The position numbers were made by a program, and so were the translations under genes. Under the pieces are notes generated by a model. That model had not been told where the DNA came from and did not search any database. It saw only the letters and a list, made by a program, of their open reading frames with translations. This document shows positions 36,910-45,630 of a stretch of DNA of 56,632 nucleotides, piece by piece. The first letter of the stretch is position 1. Each line of letters begins with the position of its first letter. Source of the DNA: Chromatiales bacterium (GTDB taxonomy: Bacteria > Pseudomonadota > Gammaproteobacteria > Granulosicoccales > Granulosicoccaceae); contig JAHDHK010000003.1 in assembly GCA_020631335.1 (NCBI GenBank), positions 1-56,632 on the forward strand. The letters are read 5' to 3'.

Positions 36910-37296
36910 CTAGAACTTGGAGTACGCCTTGTTCAGCTCCACCATGGGATGGTTAGGTGACATCTGGAATTTAATCAGCAGTTCACGCGCGATCATATCG
37001 CGATCCTGCTGATTGTCCGGTAACGCCATCTCCTCAGGGACGGTAACCCAGCCGTTGATATTGCGATCAAACACGGCAGCCCGGCTGTCTTCATACCCCA
37101 TATGCACGTCTTCAAGCCAGTTGAGATCTTTCCAGCCCATGGTTTCCATGTATTTGGAAAGGAACGGCGTGATGCGGGAATAATCGGGCACCAGATTAAC
37201 GTCGTAGCGATACCCGATGTGCTGACCGATGGTTTTCTCGCGCTCGGAATCCAGACCATCAGTATTGATGAAATGATCGATATCGTTTTCAGCCAT
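36910..37296 (-). CDS. 128-residue protein of unknown function in the mgs operon
   Basis: A small acidic soluble protein, rich in Asp/Glu and aromatic residues (WKDLNWLEDVHMGYEDS), without Cys, signal peptide or membrane segment. An AAGGAG Shine-Dalgarno sits 8 bases before the ATG, and the gene begins 10 bases after the FMN subunit stop, so it belongs to the same operon. I do not recognise a family. The position directly behind the glutamate-synthase-like subunits suggests a small subunit, assembly factor or carrier for that complex. This is inference from position only. Confidence 0.75.
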   Translation of the reverse strand: MAENDIDHFINTDGLDSEREKTIGQHIGYRYDVNLVPDYSRITPFLSKYMETMGWKDLNWLEDVHMGYEDSRAAVFDRNINGWVTVPEEMALPDNQQDRDMIARELLIKFQMSPNHPMVELNKAYSKF

Positions 37297-37306
37297 GATG
37301 GTCTCC

Positions 37307-38641
37307 TTAGTAACGAGTCATGTCGGGACGACCGACAGTGTGTTGTGAACCGGCCAGTGGCACCTGCGCAAGCGCTGATGCTTCCATGGTCAGGGCAGCC
37401 AGATCTTCAGGCTCAAGGGAATGCATGTAAGTCTTACCACATGCCCGTGCAAGCAGCTGTGCTTCGATAGTTAATGTGTGCAGGAAGTTGTACACGCGCT
37501 CTGCTGCTGCATCGGGATCGAGTCGCGCACGGAGTTTGGGATCCTGTGTGGCAACCCCCACCGGACAGCGACCGGTATGGCAGTGGTAACAGTAACCGGC
37601 TTCGACGCCCATCTCGGTTGGAAAGTCTGCTTCGGGGATATCCTTGTTACAGTTGAGTGCCATCAGCGAAGAGTGACCGATAGCAACAGCATCTGCGCCT
37701 AGAGCAATCGCTTTGGCGAGATCACCACCGTTGCGGATACCACCGGCGTAAACCAGCGATACATCACCGGATTTGCCGACGTCATCGAGTGCTTTACGTG
37801 CCTGACGAATCGCGGCAATACCCGGCACACCGGTTTCCTCTGTGGCAATGTGTGGCCCGGCACCGGTACCACCTTCCATCCCGTCGATGTAAATGACATC
37901 GGGGTCGGTCTTCGCGGCCATTCGAACATCGTCATACACGCGTGCCGCACCCAGCTTAAGCTGAATCGGAATTTCCCAGTTAGTGGCCTCCCGGATTTCC
38001 TGAATTTTCAGCGCCAGGTCATCCGGCCCAAGCCAATCAGGATGGCGTGCCGGTGAACGCTGATCGATACCGGCAGGCAGCGAGCGCATTTCAGCGACCT
38101 GATCGGTGACCTTCTGCCCCATTAGGTGACCACCGAGGCCCACTTTACAGCCCTGTCCGATGAAGAACTCACAGGCATCGGCCAGACGAAGGTGGTGAGG
38201 ATTAAACCCGTAACGCGATTGAATGCACTGATAAAACCATTTTTCCGAATAACGCCGCTCATCGGGAATCATTCCACCTTCACCGGAACAGGTCGCCGTG
38301 CCGGCCATCGTGGCACCACGCGCCAGTGCAGTCTTCGCTTCATAGCTCAGCGCACCAAAACTCATTCCGGTGATGTATACAGGGATATCCAGTTCGAGCG
38401 GACGTTTTGCCCGCGGGCCCAGCACTGTTTTGGTGATACATTTTTCACGATACCCTTCGATCACGAATCGAGTCAGGGTACCGGGCAGAAAGGTAAGGTC
38501 ATCCCAGGACGGTATCTTTTTGAACAGCGAAAAACCGCGCATACGATAGCGGCCGAGTTCCGCTTTGATATGAATGTCATCTATGACATTCGGCGGAAAC
38601 ATAAAACTCTTACCGATTACATCTTTATTTCGTTCAGTCAT
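37307..38641 (-). CDS. mgsC: FMN-binding glutamate-synthase-like subunit (MgsC/GlxD)
   Basis: A 444-residue protein corresponding to the FMN and iron-sulfur domain of glutamate synthase. It shows ITGMSFGALSYEAKTALARGA at the N-terminal barrel, IYIDGMEGGTGAGPHIATEE and YAGGIRNGGDLAKAIALGAD at the FMN site, and the cysteine cluster CYHCHTGRCPVGVATQD, which ligates a [3Fe-4S] centre in GltB. Together with MgsA and MgsB it would form N-methylglutamate synthase, making N-methylglutamate from glutamate and methylamine or gamma-glutamylmethylamide. The same three-part set is called glxBCD in rhizobia, where the role is unsettled. It lies 23 bases behind mgsB. Confidence 0.85.
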   Translation of the reverse strand: MTERNKDVIGKSFMFPPNVIDDIHIKAELGRYRMRGFSLFKKIPSWDDLTFLPGTLTRFVIEGYREKCITKTVLGPRAKRPLELDIPVYITGMSFGALSYEAKTALARGATMAGTATCSGEGGMIPDERRYSEKWFYQCIQSRYGFNPHHLRLADACEFFIGQGCKVGLGGHLMGQKVTDQVAEMRSLPAGIDQRSPARHPDWLGPDDLALKIQEIREATNWEIPIQLKLGAARVYDDVRMAAKTDPDVIYIDGMEGGTGAGPHIATEETGVPGIAAIRQARKALDDVGKSGDVSLVYAGGIRNGGDLAKAIALGADAVAIGHSSLMALNCNKDIPEADFPTEMGVEAGYCYHCHTGRCPVGVATQDPKLRARLDPDAAAERVYNFLHTLTIEAQLLARACGKTYMHSLEPEDLAALTMEASALAQVPLAGSQHTVGRPDMTRY

Positions 38642-38664
38642 TATCTGTCCTCAACGTGTGCCGC

Positions 38665-39510
38665 TTACAGCACAAGTTTCTTTTCGGAAGGCTCGAGATT
38701 GTCGTAGTTCCACAATTGCTTGCCGGCTACGATCTTGGTCAGGTTCTTAACGCCATTGGGTGCTTTCATTCCATAAAGCGCCAGCTTGGTTTCAAGCCAT
38801 TGAGCCTCTACATCGTTGATTTCACCCTCGACTGCATCAACGCCGAGATCTTCAATCTTGCCGCCGACATAGATAGTGCCGTCATACATGGAGTCACCCA
38901 GGTTTTTACCGGCATCTCCTAGAATAATCATTCGGCCGCGCTGCATCATAAAGCCGGAAAACGCCCCTGCCCTGCCACCAACGATAATGGTGCCGCCTTT
39001 CTGATCGATACCGGTGCGAGACCCGACATCACCTTTACAGACCAGGTCACCGCCACGCATCGCAGCGCCGAAAGTAGAACCCGCATTTTTCTCGATCACA
39101 ATCGTGCCGGACATCATGTTTTCTGCGCATGACCAGCCGACGCGACCGGTGATATGGATATTAGGACCGTCGACAAGCCCACAGCCGAAGTAACCGAGAC
39201 TGCCTTCAAACTTCAGGTTCAGACGATTGAGAATACCGACACCTAAAGAATGTTTTGCACTGGGATTTTTGATGGTGATGGTGCCGTGACCCTCTTTCAT
39301 CAATTCGCGAATCTTAAGATTGATATCGCTGATTTCCATTGCAGCCGCATCGAACTCGGCCTCTTTGGCAAAGTCGACATCAATGGCATACGGATAGGTA
39401 AAGTTTTCATCTGCACTTGGAGAAAAGAAAACCTGCTGCGTACGTCCGGATAACTGCTCGGTGTGCATTCCGAGCTTATGTGACTCGTGGTCGGTATTTA
39501 GCTCTGCCAT
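38665..39510 (-). CDS. mgsB: GXGXG-domain glutamate-synthase-like subunit (MgsB/GlxC)
   Basis: A 281-residue protein corresponding to the C-terminal beta-helix (GXGXG) domain of GltB. The repeated Gly-rich turns are visible: GSLGYFGCGLVDGPNIHITG, GDVGSRTGIDQKGGTIIVGG and GDAGKNLGDSMYDGTIYVGG. The domain is structural and lines the ammonia tunnel in glutamate synthase. About 60 N-terminal residues precede the helix. Its start overlaps the end of the amidotransferase subunit by 13 bases, showing translational coupling of mgsA and mgsB. Confidence 0.85.
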   Translation of the reverse strand: MAELNTDHESHKLGMHTEQLSGRTQQVFFSPSADENFTYPYAIDVDFAKEAEFDAAAMEISDINLKIRELMKEGHGTITIKNPSAKHSLGVGILNRLNLKFEGSLGYFGCGLVDGPNIHITGRVGWSCAENMMSGTIVIEKNAGSTFGAAMRGGDLVCKGDVGSRTGIDQKGGTIIVGGRAGAFSGFMMQRGRMIILGDAGKNLGDSMYDGTIYVGGKIEDLGVDAVEGEINDVEAQWLETKLALYGMKAPNGVKNLTKIVAGKQLWNYDNLEPSEKKLVL

Positions 39511-40433
39511 ACCCGTACCTCCCCTTCGTAAGGATCAAATGTGTCTATTTCATGTGGGAATATGCTGCGTATCGCGACTTCTTCAGAAGCCAGTGCAATT
39601 AAATCGTCACTTTCATAAAGCACCATTGGCTTGGCCGCCATGACGTCTTTTGCCATACCCAGTGAATCTGCAGTGGCAACCAGGTAGGTGAATACACCAT
39701 CCAGCTCATCCACTGACCGGCTCATGGCCGTATGAAGATCATCGCCTCTTTCTATACGATTAGCGATGTACACTGCGATCAGTTCAGAGTCGCAGTCAGA
39801 CATGAATCGATGTCCCCGCCGTTCAAGATCGCGGCGGTTGGTCCAGTAATTGGTGAGCTGACCATTGTGGACAACCGAGACGTCATTAAACGGATAAGCC
39901 CAGTACGGATGCGCAGAGCGTATATCAACGTCTGATTCAGTCGCCATACGCGTATGACCGATCGCATGGGTGCCGTCAAATCCACTGAGGCTGTACTGAT
40001 TGGAAACTACGGTCGCGTCTCCCAGGTCCTTGATCAGCTCCAATGCATGGCCGATGGACAGCACCTCTACACCATCGACGTCTTCAACATAGTCGATAAC
40101 ACGCTTGAGATCGCCATCAAAGGCAATCCTGTAGCGCAGGGCATATTCGGTGGCCTGCTCCTTTGACGTAATGCTGACCCCCATCTCTTCGAGACGCGAG
40201 TCCACAGTTGCCTGACGATCTTTGATCGCATGCTGTATGTCAAAGCCAGTCGCGAGGTCTTCCTGCTCAGCCACCTTAAAGCGCATGACATAGTCCTGGT
40301 TTTTGCCAGAACCATACAGAGCAAAACCGGTCGAGTCCGGGCCTCTGTGTTTTAGTGCCTGCAACATCGATGTCATTTGTGAACCGATATCAGCACTGTT
40401 ACCACGATGTATTAGTCCGGCGATGCCGCACAT
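39498..40433 (-). CDS. mgsA: Class II glutamine amidotransferase subunit (MgsA/GlxB)
   Basis: The amidotransferase subunit of about 311 residues. The track ORF starts at 40502, but the ATG at 40433 gives MCGIAGLIHRG, which exposes the catalytic Cys2 required of an N-terminal nucleophile (Ntn) amidotransferase, so this start is certain. Further class II motifs are GHTRMATESDVDIRSAHPY and SVVHNGQLTNYW (glutamine binding and oxyanion). It would release ammonia or methylamine from glutamine or gamma-glutamylmethylamide for the MgsBC synthase core. It lies between the GS-like gene (100 bases upstream) and mgsB (13-base overlap). Confidence 0.87.
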   Translation of the reverse strand: MCGIAGLIHRGNSADIGSQMTSMLQALKHRGPDSTGFALYGSGKNQDYVMRFKVAEQEDLATGFDIQHAIKDRQATVDSRLEEMGVSITSKEQATEYALRYRIAFDGDLKRVIDYVEDVDGVEVLSIGHALELIKDLGDATVVSNQYSLSGFDGTHAIGHTRMATESDVDIRSAHPYWAYPFNDVSVVHNGQLTNYWTNRRDLERRGHRFMSDCDSELIAVYIANRIERGDDLHTAMSRSVDELDGVFTYLVATADSLGMAKDVMAAKPMVLYESDDLIALASEEVAIRSIFPHEIDTFDPYEGEVRVWQS

Positions 40434-40532
40434 GGCATACCCCCTTTCATGTAAAAAAAACCAGAAAACGCCGGTGTATTTCGACACCGGCGGTTCGTTC
40501 AAAGCATCTACTGCTTTATGGCATCAACCAGG

Positions 40533-42008
40533 TTATGGCAGACAATCCATATAAGTGTCGGTGTCCCAGTCGGTCACGGTAGCCATAAAGTTTTCCCACT
40601 CATCGCGCTTGTAGTGACTGAATACCTTCCACATTTCATCGGGCATTGCATCTCTGATCACATCGTCAGCCTCGAGTGCATCCAGCGCTTCTCCGAGAGA
40701 CATAGGTAGTTTCTTGACCTCTTTACCTGCATCCATTGCTGCGTAGATGTTGCGCTCTTCAGGGTCACCCGGATCGATTTTGTTGTTAATGCCATCTTCA
40801 AACGCGGCCAGTATGGTTGAACCCATCAGATACGGATTAACCATGGAATCTACCGAACGGAATTCAAAGCGTCCCGGTGCTGATACGCGCATTCCTGTGG
40901 TTCGGTTCTGAAAGCCCCAGTCAGCGAATACCGGCGCCCAGAAACCGGTGTCCCAAAGTCTTCTGTATGAATTGACAGTAGAGCATCCAATAGCCGTGAG
41001 TGCATTGATATGCTTCATAGTACCGCCAATGGAATACAGCCCTATTTTGCCCGGCATGTGAGATGTTTTCTTGTCGGGCATAAAAGTATTAGTGCCACCG
41101 TCGCGGTAGCTGAACACACCCGGCATACCGGGCAGATCAGTCTGTTTTTCAAACATGATTTTATTGACCACATCTTTACCGCCTTTCCACAACGACGTGT
41201 TGTGGTGACACCCGGACGCCGACACGCCCATAAACGGCTTGGTCATAAAACACGCAATCAGATTAAATTCACGCGCAACCTGCGCACAGATTTGCCGGTA
41301 TGTCGACAAACGGTCGGCGTTTCGAAGCACCGTGTCGTAAGTCCAGTTGAGCTCCAGCTGGCCGGGTGCATCTTCGTGGTCTCCCTGAATCATGTCGAGT
41401 CCCATCGCCTGGGAATACTCAAGCACCTTCATAAACACAGGGCGCAATGATTCGAACTGATCAATGTGGTAGCAATAGGGGTTCGAGTAGCCGCCATCCG
41501 GCTTGCCATCTTCACCTTTCTTCAGCCACATCATTTCGGGTTCGGTGCCGACCCGCAGTTCCATTTTGTGTTTCTTCTGGAACGCCTCATGTTGAAACAA
41601 CAGATTGCCGCGGCAGTCCGAAGTCAGATGCCCGCCCGGATTTACTTTCTCTTCACGGTTGCGGAAACATACGCAGTAAACCCTGGCGATGCGTTTGTCC
41701 CAGGGGAGCTGACAGAAAGTTTCGGGATCGGGAATACCGACAAGCTCAGATGCTTCGGGACCGTAGCCGATGTAATCGCCGGCGCGGTCGGTAAACAGGT
41801 TCGCCGTAGCACCGTAGACCAGCTGAAAGCCTTTTTCTGCGGTGCGCTCCCAGTGGTTGGCAGGAATACCCTTCCCGACAATACGTCCGGTAACGGAAAT
41901 GAACTGGTAGTAGATGTAGGTGATGCCAAGCTGTTTTATTTTCTTGCGCACTTCCGCAATCTGTTTGTCACGACCCGGTGCATTGACGTATTTCTCGAGA
42001 TCTGTCAT
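40533..42008 (-). CDS. Second glutamine-synthetase-family ligase heading the mgs operon
   Basis: A 491-residue GS-fold protein distinct from the GmaS-type protein in the same island. Catalytic motifs are recognisable: RVGTEPEMMWL, QGDHEDAPGQLELNW, GVSASGCHHNTSLW (His-rich ATP loop) and RVSAPGRFEFRSVD. The track start at 42077 is replaced by the ATG at 42008 behind AAGGGGG, giving MTDLEKYVNAPGRDKQ. Several inserts, such as the long MMWLKKGEDGKPDGGYSNPYCYHIDQF segment, are unlike classical GlnA. The amine acceptor is unknown and may be methylamine, dimethylamine or ammonia. It is first in the minus-strand operon with mgsABC and divergent from the gntR-tdm operon. Confidence 0.82.
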   Translation of the reverse strand: MTDLEKYVNAPGRDKQIAEVRKKIKQLGITYIYYQFISVTGRIVGKGIPANHWERTAEKGFQLVYGATANLFTDRAGDYIGYGPEASELVGIPDPETFCQLPWDKRIARVYCVCFRNREEKVNPGGHLTSDCRGNLLFQHEAFQKKHKMELRVGTEPEMMWLKKGEDGKPDGGYSNPYCYHIDQFESLRPVFMKVLEYSQAMGLDMIQGDHEDAPGQLELNWTYDTVLRNADRLSTYRQICAQVAREFNLIACFMTKPFMGVSASGCHHNTSLWKGGKDVVNKIMFEKQTDLPGMPGVFSYRDGGTNTFMPDKKTSHMPGKIGLYSIGGTMKHINALTAIGCSTVNSYRRLWDTGFWAPVFADWGFQNRTTGMRVSAPGRFEFRSVDSMVNPYLMGSTILAAFEDGINNKIDPGDPEERNIYAAMDAGKEVKKLPMSLGEALDALEADDVIRDAMPDEMWKVFSHYKRDEWENFMATVTDWDTDTYMDCLP

Positions 42009-42279
42009 CGATTCCCCCTTACAGGATTTAACGGTGTCCGCGCTTGCGAACCATTCATGCGTTGTCGGTAAAAACACACTGGCCGTAACAGGTATCAGAT
42101 AGACAACTCTCGACCAATTGTGTACCTTTTGCGCCCAATACTATAACCTTGTTTGCCTGCGTTTCGCCATCACGAAATATTACAAATTTCCGTTTTTCCT
42201 GTTCAAAACACGCCTTTACGGCAAGAATTGTTGTTTCCAACACCAAAACGGTTTAGCGTATGGATCAAGCTCGATGTGT

Positions 42280-42326
42280 AAATTGGTCAACAAATAAACC
42301 AATTTGCACAATTGGTCCATTGACCA
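42280..42326. promoter_or_regulatory. Clustered TTGGTC half-sites, candidate GntR operator
   Basis: An 8-bp perfect inverted repeat AAATTGGT-N10-ACCAATTT (42280-42305) is followed at once by a second pair, TGGTC-N4-GACCA (42313-42326), and both share the ATTGGTC half-site. FadR/FCD-type GntR proteins classically bind TGGTnnnACCA-like palindromes. The cluster ends 18 bases before the gntR start codon and sits in the 336-base divergent region with the GS-mgs operon, where one regulator could control both. The rest of the region is AT-rich with no other feature I can name. Confidence 0.7.
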
Positions 42327-42344
42327 CCAAAGCTGAGGGCAGTC

Positions 42345-43040
42345 ATGAGTGACACTTCATCTTCCCCCCCTATCGGGGATGCAAGCAGCCTGTCAGCAGT
42401 GCTGCGTCGGAAAATTTTAAGCGGGGAATACCGGCACGACGAACGCCTGCCGGCGGAGCGCTCTCTCGCTACTCAATTCGGCTGTTCACGCGGCACTGTA
42501 CGCTCTGCAATGGAAAAGCTCGAAGAGCTGAATCTGATCCAGCGTCGCATTGGCAGCGGCACATTTGTGAACCACAGACTGTCTGCTGACGAATCCGAAA
42601 TTGCCAACCTCACCAGCCCGCTGGAACTCATTGACGTCAGACGCGGCATGGAACCACAGATAGCCAGGCTTGCCGTCATGCACGCCACCGCATTGCATAT
42701 TGATAAACTGGCTCAGGCGCTGGAAAAAGTAGAGCAAACCGAAACCGAAGGGCCGGAAACCTTCACCAGCGCCGATCAGGCGTTTCACCTGACACTGGCC
42801 GAGTGCACTGACAATTCACTGATGTTCTGGTTATGTCAGCACATACACGATGTTCGATCCCATCGGCAGTGGAGTGCAATGAAAGATAAAATTCTCGGCC
42901 CCGCACAGATTCGAAAATATAACCAACAGCATCGCGAGATTTTCGAAGCGATTGTCAGCCGCGATGTAGAAGCCGCTGCTCAGGCAAGCATCGCACACCT
43001 GGAAACTGCACGGACCGATCTGATGGGTGTTGCACCATGA
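42345..43040 (+). CDS. GntR-family (FCD domain) transcriptional regulator
   Basis: A 231-residue regulator. Residues about 15-80 form the GntR winged helix (LRRKILSGEYRHDERLPAERSLATQFGCSRGTVRSAMEKLEEL, then IGSGTFV), and residues about 90-225 form an FCD ligand domain with metal/ligand residues in DQAFHLTLAECTDN and QQHREIFEAI plus the final His of ASIAHLETA. Ligands of this group are usually carboxylates or amino acids. It overlaps the DUF1989-GcvT gene by 4 bases (ATGA), so regulator and enzyme are translationally coupled. A TTGGTC palindrome cluster directly upstream points to autoregulation. Confidence 0.9.
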   Translation: MSDTSSSPPIGDASSLSAVLRRKILSGEYRHDERLPAERSLATQFGCSRGTVRSAMEKLEELNLIQRRIGSGTFVNHRLSADESEIANLTSPLELIDVRRGMEPQIARLAVMHATALHIDKLAQALEKVEQTETEGPETFTSADQAFHLTLAECTDNSLMFWLCQHIHDVRSHRQWSAMKDKILGPAQIRKYNQQHREIFEAIVSRDVEAAAQASIAHLETARTDLMGVAP

Positions 43041-45412
43041 CTGTACTGCATGGGCTGCCATCAAATATTAACCCGATACCTTTAAGGTCCGGTGTTTTGA
43101 CACCCGGGATACCCACGCTACCCCACGGGCTCGAAAGACATACAATAAAAGGTGGTGGTCTTATTGTGCTGTCTCTCGATACGGGCGACCGGATAGAGAT
43201 TATAGATCCACAGGGCCTGCAGCCATGCTCGATTGCCGTGCTCGACGACAGTGGTCATCACAAACCTGAACTACTTAGCGACTTAACGCACAACGCTACA
43301 ACAGATAACCAGACCATAGCCTCTATGCTGGCGGGCGCGGGCAATGAAAAAATCACAGGCAAACTGCAGCAACGCGGCATTGGTGCAAAACAAATAAAGT
43401 CCAGCCGGGTCATGGAAGGTGAAACGCCTGCCGGTCATCGTATAAGCGCCAGTGCACAGGCCGGTGCCACCTGCATAATTGCAGCACCTGCTGAGCCGAT
43501 GCTGGCGCACGAGCAACTTCCCCCCACTGAACTGCTGTGCTACGTCACTCGCGCCAACCCCGCAGCGCATAGCAATAACGAATTGCCGGAACCGCTGGGT
43601 GAAATGTTACTTGACCTGCGGGTGGACAAATGCACTTCGCGCACTTACACCGTCAAGGCTGGAGAGTACATCCAGATCATTGATGTGGAAGGACGCGAGT
43701 GCAGCGACTTTCAGTGTTTCGATCTGGCTAAACTCGAAGCCGGTATAGAGCGATGCCTCGATGCCACCACAACACGCACACTCATGGCCAGTGCCTACCC
43801 GCAACCCGGGTTACACGCTAAATTCTATGATCAGGATATGCAGGCCATGGTGCAGGTGATACAGGACACCTGTGGTCGTCACGACTCTTTTGGACTGGCC
43901 TGCACCGCAAAATACTATGACGATGCCGGTTATCCGGGCCATATCAACTGCTCGGATAATTTTAATTACGCACTGGCACCGTTTGAAATACAACCACGTG
44001 CCGGCTGGATGGCAATGAATTTTTTCTTTAACACCGCCGTCGATGACACCAACCAGATGCTGGGTGACGAACCATGGTCACGACCGGGTGACTATGTGTT
44101 GCTCAAAGCGCTGAAAGACCTGGTTTGCATATCATCTGCCTGTCCGGATGATATCGACCCTGCCAACGGATGGAACCCGACCGACATACATGTTCGCGTC
44201 TACCCCGCCGACTATGATTTCACAACTGCCGTGGCCTACAGAATGACTGCCGATGCCGACCCGCACCTGACAAAAGAAACTGCATTTCATACCCGCACTT
44301 CAGCACTGACCAGCAACTACACCGAATACAACGGATACTGGCTGGCTAATCGCTATAACAACCATGGCCCCATAGACGAGTACTGGGCGTGCAGACAAGG
44401 CGTAATTGTCACCGACCTGTCGCCGTTGAGAAAATACGAAGTACTCGGGCCGGACGCTGAAAAACTCTTGCAATACTGCGTTACCCGGGACGTTAAAAAG
44501 CTCTCACCGGGGCAAGTCGTCTACACCGCCATGTGTTACGACAATGGCGGCATGATCGACGACGGCACAGTGTTTCGAATGTGTGAAACCAATTTCCGCT
44601 GGATCGGTGGCTCAGACTACAGCGGACTATGGCTGCGCGAGAAAGCACAGGAACTGGGACTCAACTGCTGGGTAAAATCTTCAACCGATCAATTGCACAA
44701 TCTTCAGGTACAGGGCCCGAAAAGCCGCGAGGTATTAAGCAAAATCATCTGGACTCGTCCCGATCAGACCCCGCTTGATGAACTGGCCTGGTTTCGCTTT
44801 TCAGTAGCTCGACTTGAACAGGAGCATGGCGTTCCACTGCTGGTATCGAGAACCGGCTACACCGGCGAACTGGGCTATGAAGTGTTTTGCCACCCTAAAG
44901 ACGGTGAAGCGGTCTGGGATGCCATTATGGAAGCCGGAAAAGAACACAAAATCACCCCGCTTGGTCTGGAAGCACTCGATATGCTGCGCATTGAGGCCGG
45001 GCTGATATTTGCCAATTACGAGTTTACCGATGAAACCGACCCGTTCGAGGCGGGCATCTCTTTTACGGTGCCTTTAAAAAGTAAATCAGATGACTTTATC
45101 GGCCGCGAGGCGCTGTTAAGACGCAAGGAACACCCGATGAATAAACTGGTCGGCCTCGAACTCGCCGGTGACGAACTGGCCGCTCATGGTGACTGCGTGC
45201 ATATCGGTCGACAGCAAATCGGCGTGATTACCAGCGGCACCAAATCACCGACATTATCAAAGAACATAGCACTGTGCCGAATAGCGGTTGATCACAGCGC
45301 TCCCGGCACTGCGGTTGAAATCGGCCAGCTTGACGGACACCAAAAACGACTTCAGGCAACCGTGATCAGCTATCCGTTCTACGATCCGGACAAATCACGC
45401 GTTCGCATGTAA
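43037..45412 (+). CDS. tdm: DUF1989-GcvT fusion, probable trimethylamine N-oxide demethylase
   Basis: A 791-residue fusion of Tdm length and domain order. Residues about 30-390 contain a DUF1989 (urea-carboxylase-associated) region with AGEYIQIIDVEGRECSDFQC, CGRHDSFGLACT and SRPGDYVLLKALKDLVCISSAC; the conserved Cys residues (for example 279, 364 and 369) are candidate metal ligands. Residues about 425-790 are a GcvT-type tetrahydrofolate domain with VTDLSPLRKYEVLGPDAEKL, VQGPKSREVL, RTGYTGELGYE and a C-terminal barrel. Tdm converts TMAO to dimethylamine plus formaldehyde, and the folate domain captures the C1 unit. The Tmm gene two positions downstream supports the call. A related demethylase for another methylamine cannot be excluded. 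Confidence 0.8.
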   Translation: MTVLHGLPSNINPIPLRSGVLTPGIPTLPHGLERHTIKGGGLIVLSLDTGDRIEIIDPQGLQPCSIAVLDDSGHHKPELLSDLTHNATTDNQTIASMLAGAGNEKITGKLQQRGIGAKQIKSSRVMEGETPAGHRISASAQAGATCIIAAPAEPMLAHEQLPPTELLCYVTRANPAAHSNNELPEPLGEMLLDLRVDKCTSRTYTVKAGEYIQIIDVEGRECSDFQCFDLAKLEAGIERCLDATTTRTLMASAYPQPGLHAKFYDQDMQAMVQVIQDTCGRHDSFGLACTAKYYDDAGYPGHINCSDNFNYALAPFEIQPRAGWMAMNFFFNTAVDDTNQMLGDEPWSRPGDYVLLKALKDLVCISSACPDDIDPANGWNPTDIHVRVYPADYDFTTAVAYRMTADADPHLTKETAFHTRTSALTSNYTEYNGYWLANRYNNHGPIDEYWACRQGVIVTDLSPLRKYEVLGPDAEKLLQYCVTRDVKKLSPGQVVYTAMCYDNGGMIDDGTVFRMCETNFRWIGGSDYSGLWLREKAQELGLNCWVKSSTDQLHNLQVQGPKSREVLSKIIWTRPDQTPLDELAWFRFSVARLEQEHGVPLLVSRTGYTGELGYEVFCHPKDGEAVWDAIMEAGKEHKITPLGLEALDMLRIEAGLIFANYEFTDETDPFEAGISFTVPLKSKSDDFIGREALLRRKEHPMNKLVGLELAGDELAAHGDCVHIGRQQIGVITSGTKSPTLSKNIALCRIAVDHSAPGTAVEIGQLDGHQKRLQATVISYPFYDPDKSRVRM

Positions 45413-45630
45413 AAGATCAAATGAATTGCAGGGAAGGCACTCGGAAAATCGCTGGCGCAGTCACCCTGCTCCCTGCGCACCCGAAGTGTGAGCGATACCG
45501 GCCATCCGCCCCGGCATCACCTCTCCTTTTGCAACAGCGAAGCAACAGGACGACCTATTGAATAAACCGGTCATATGCCGGACACTGCATCCCGAAAACA
45601 CCTGCAGTAAACTTTTAAAGAGAACAATCA

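Noticed and set aside
42327-43037. Glycine riboswitch before the GcvT-domain gene
   Set aside because: The gene starts by a 4-base overlap with gntR, leaving no leader, and I saw no paired aptamer sequence upstream of gntR.
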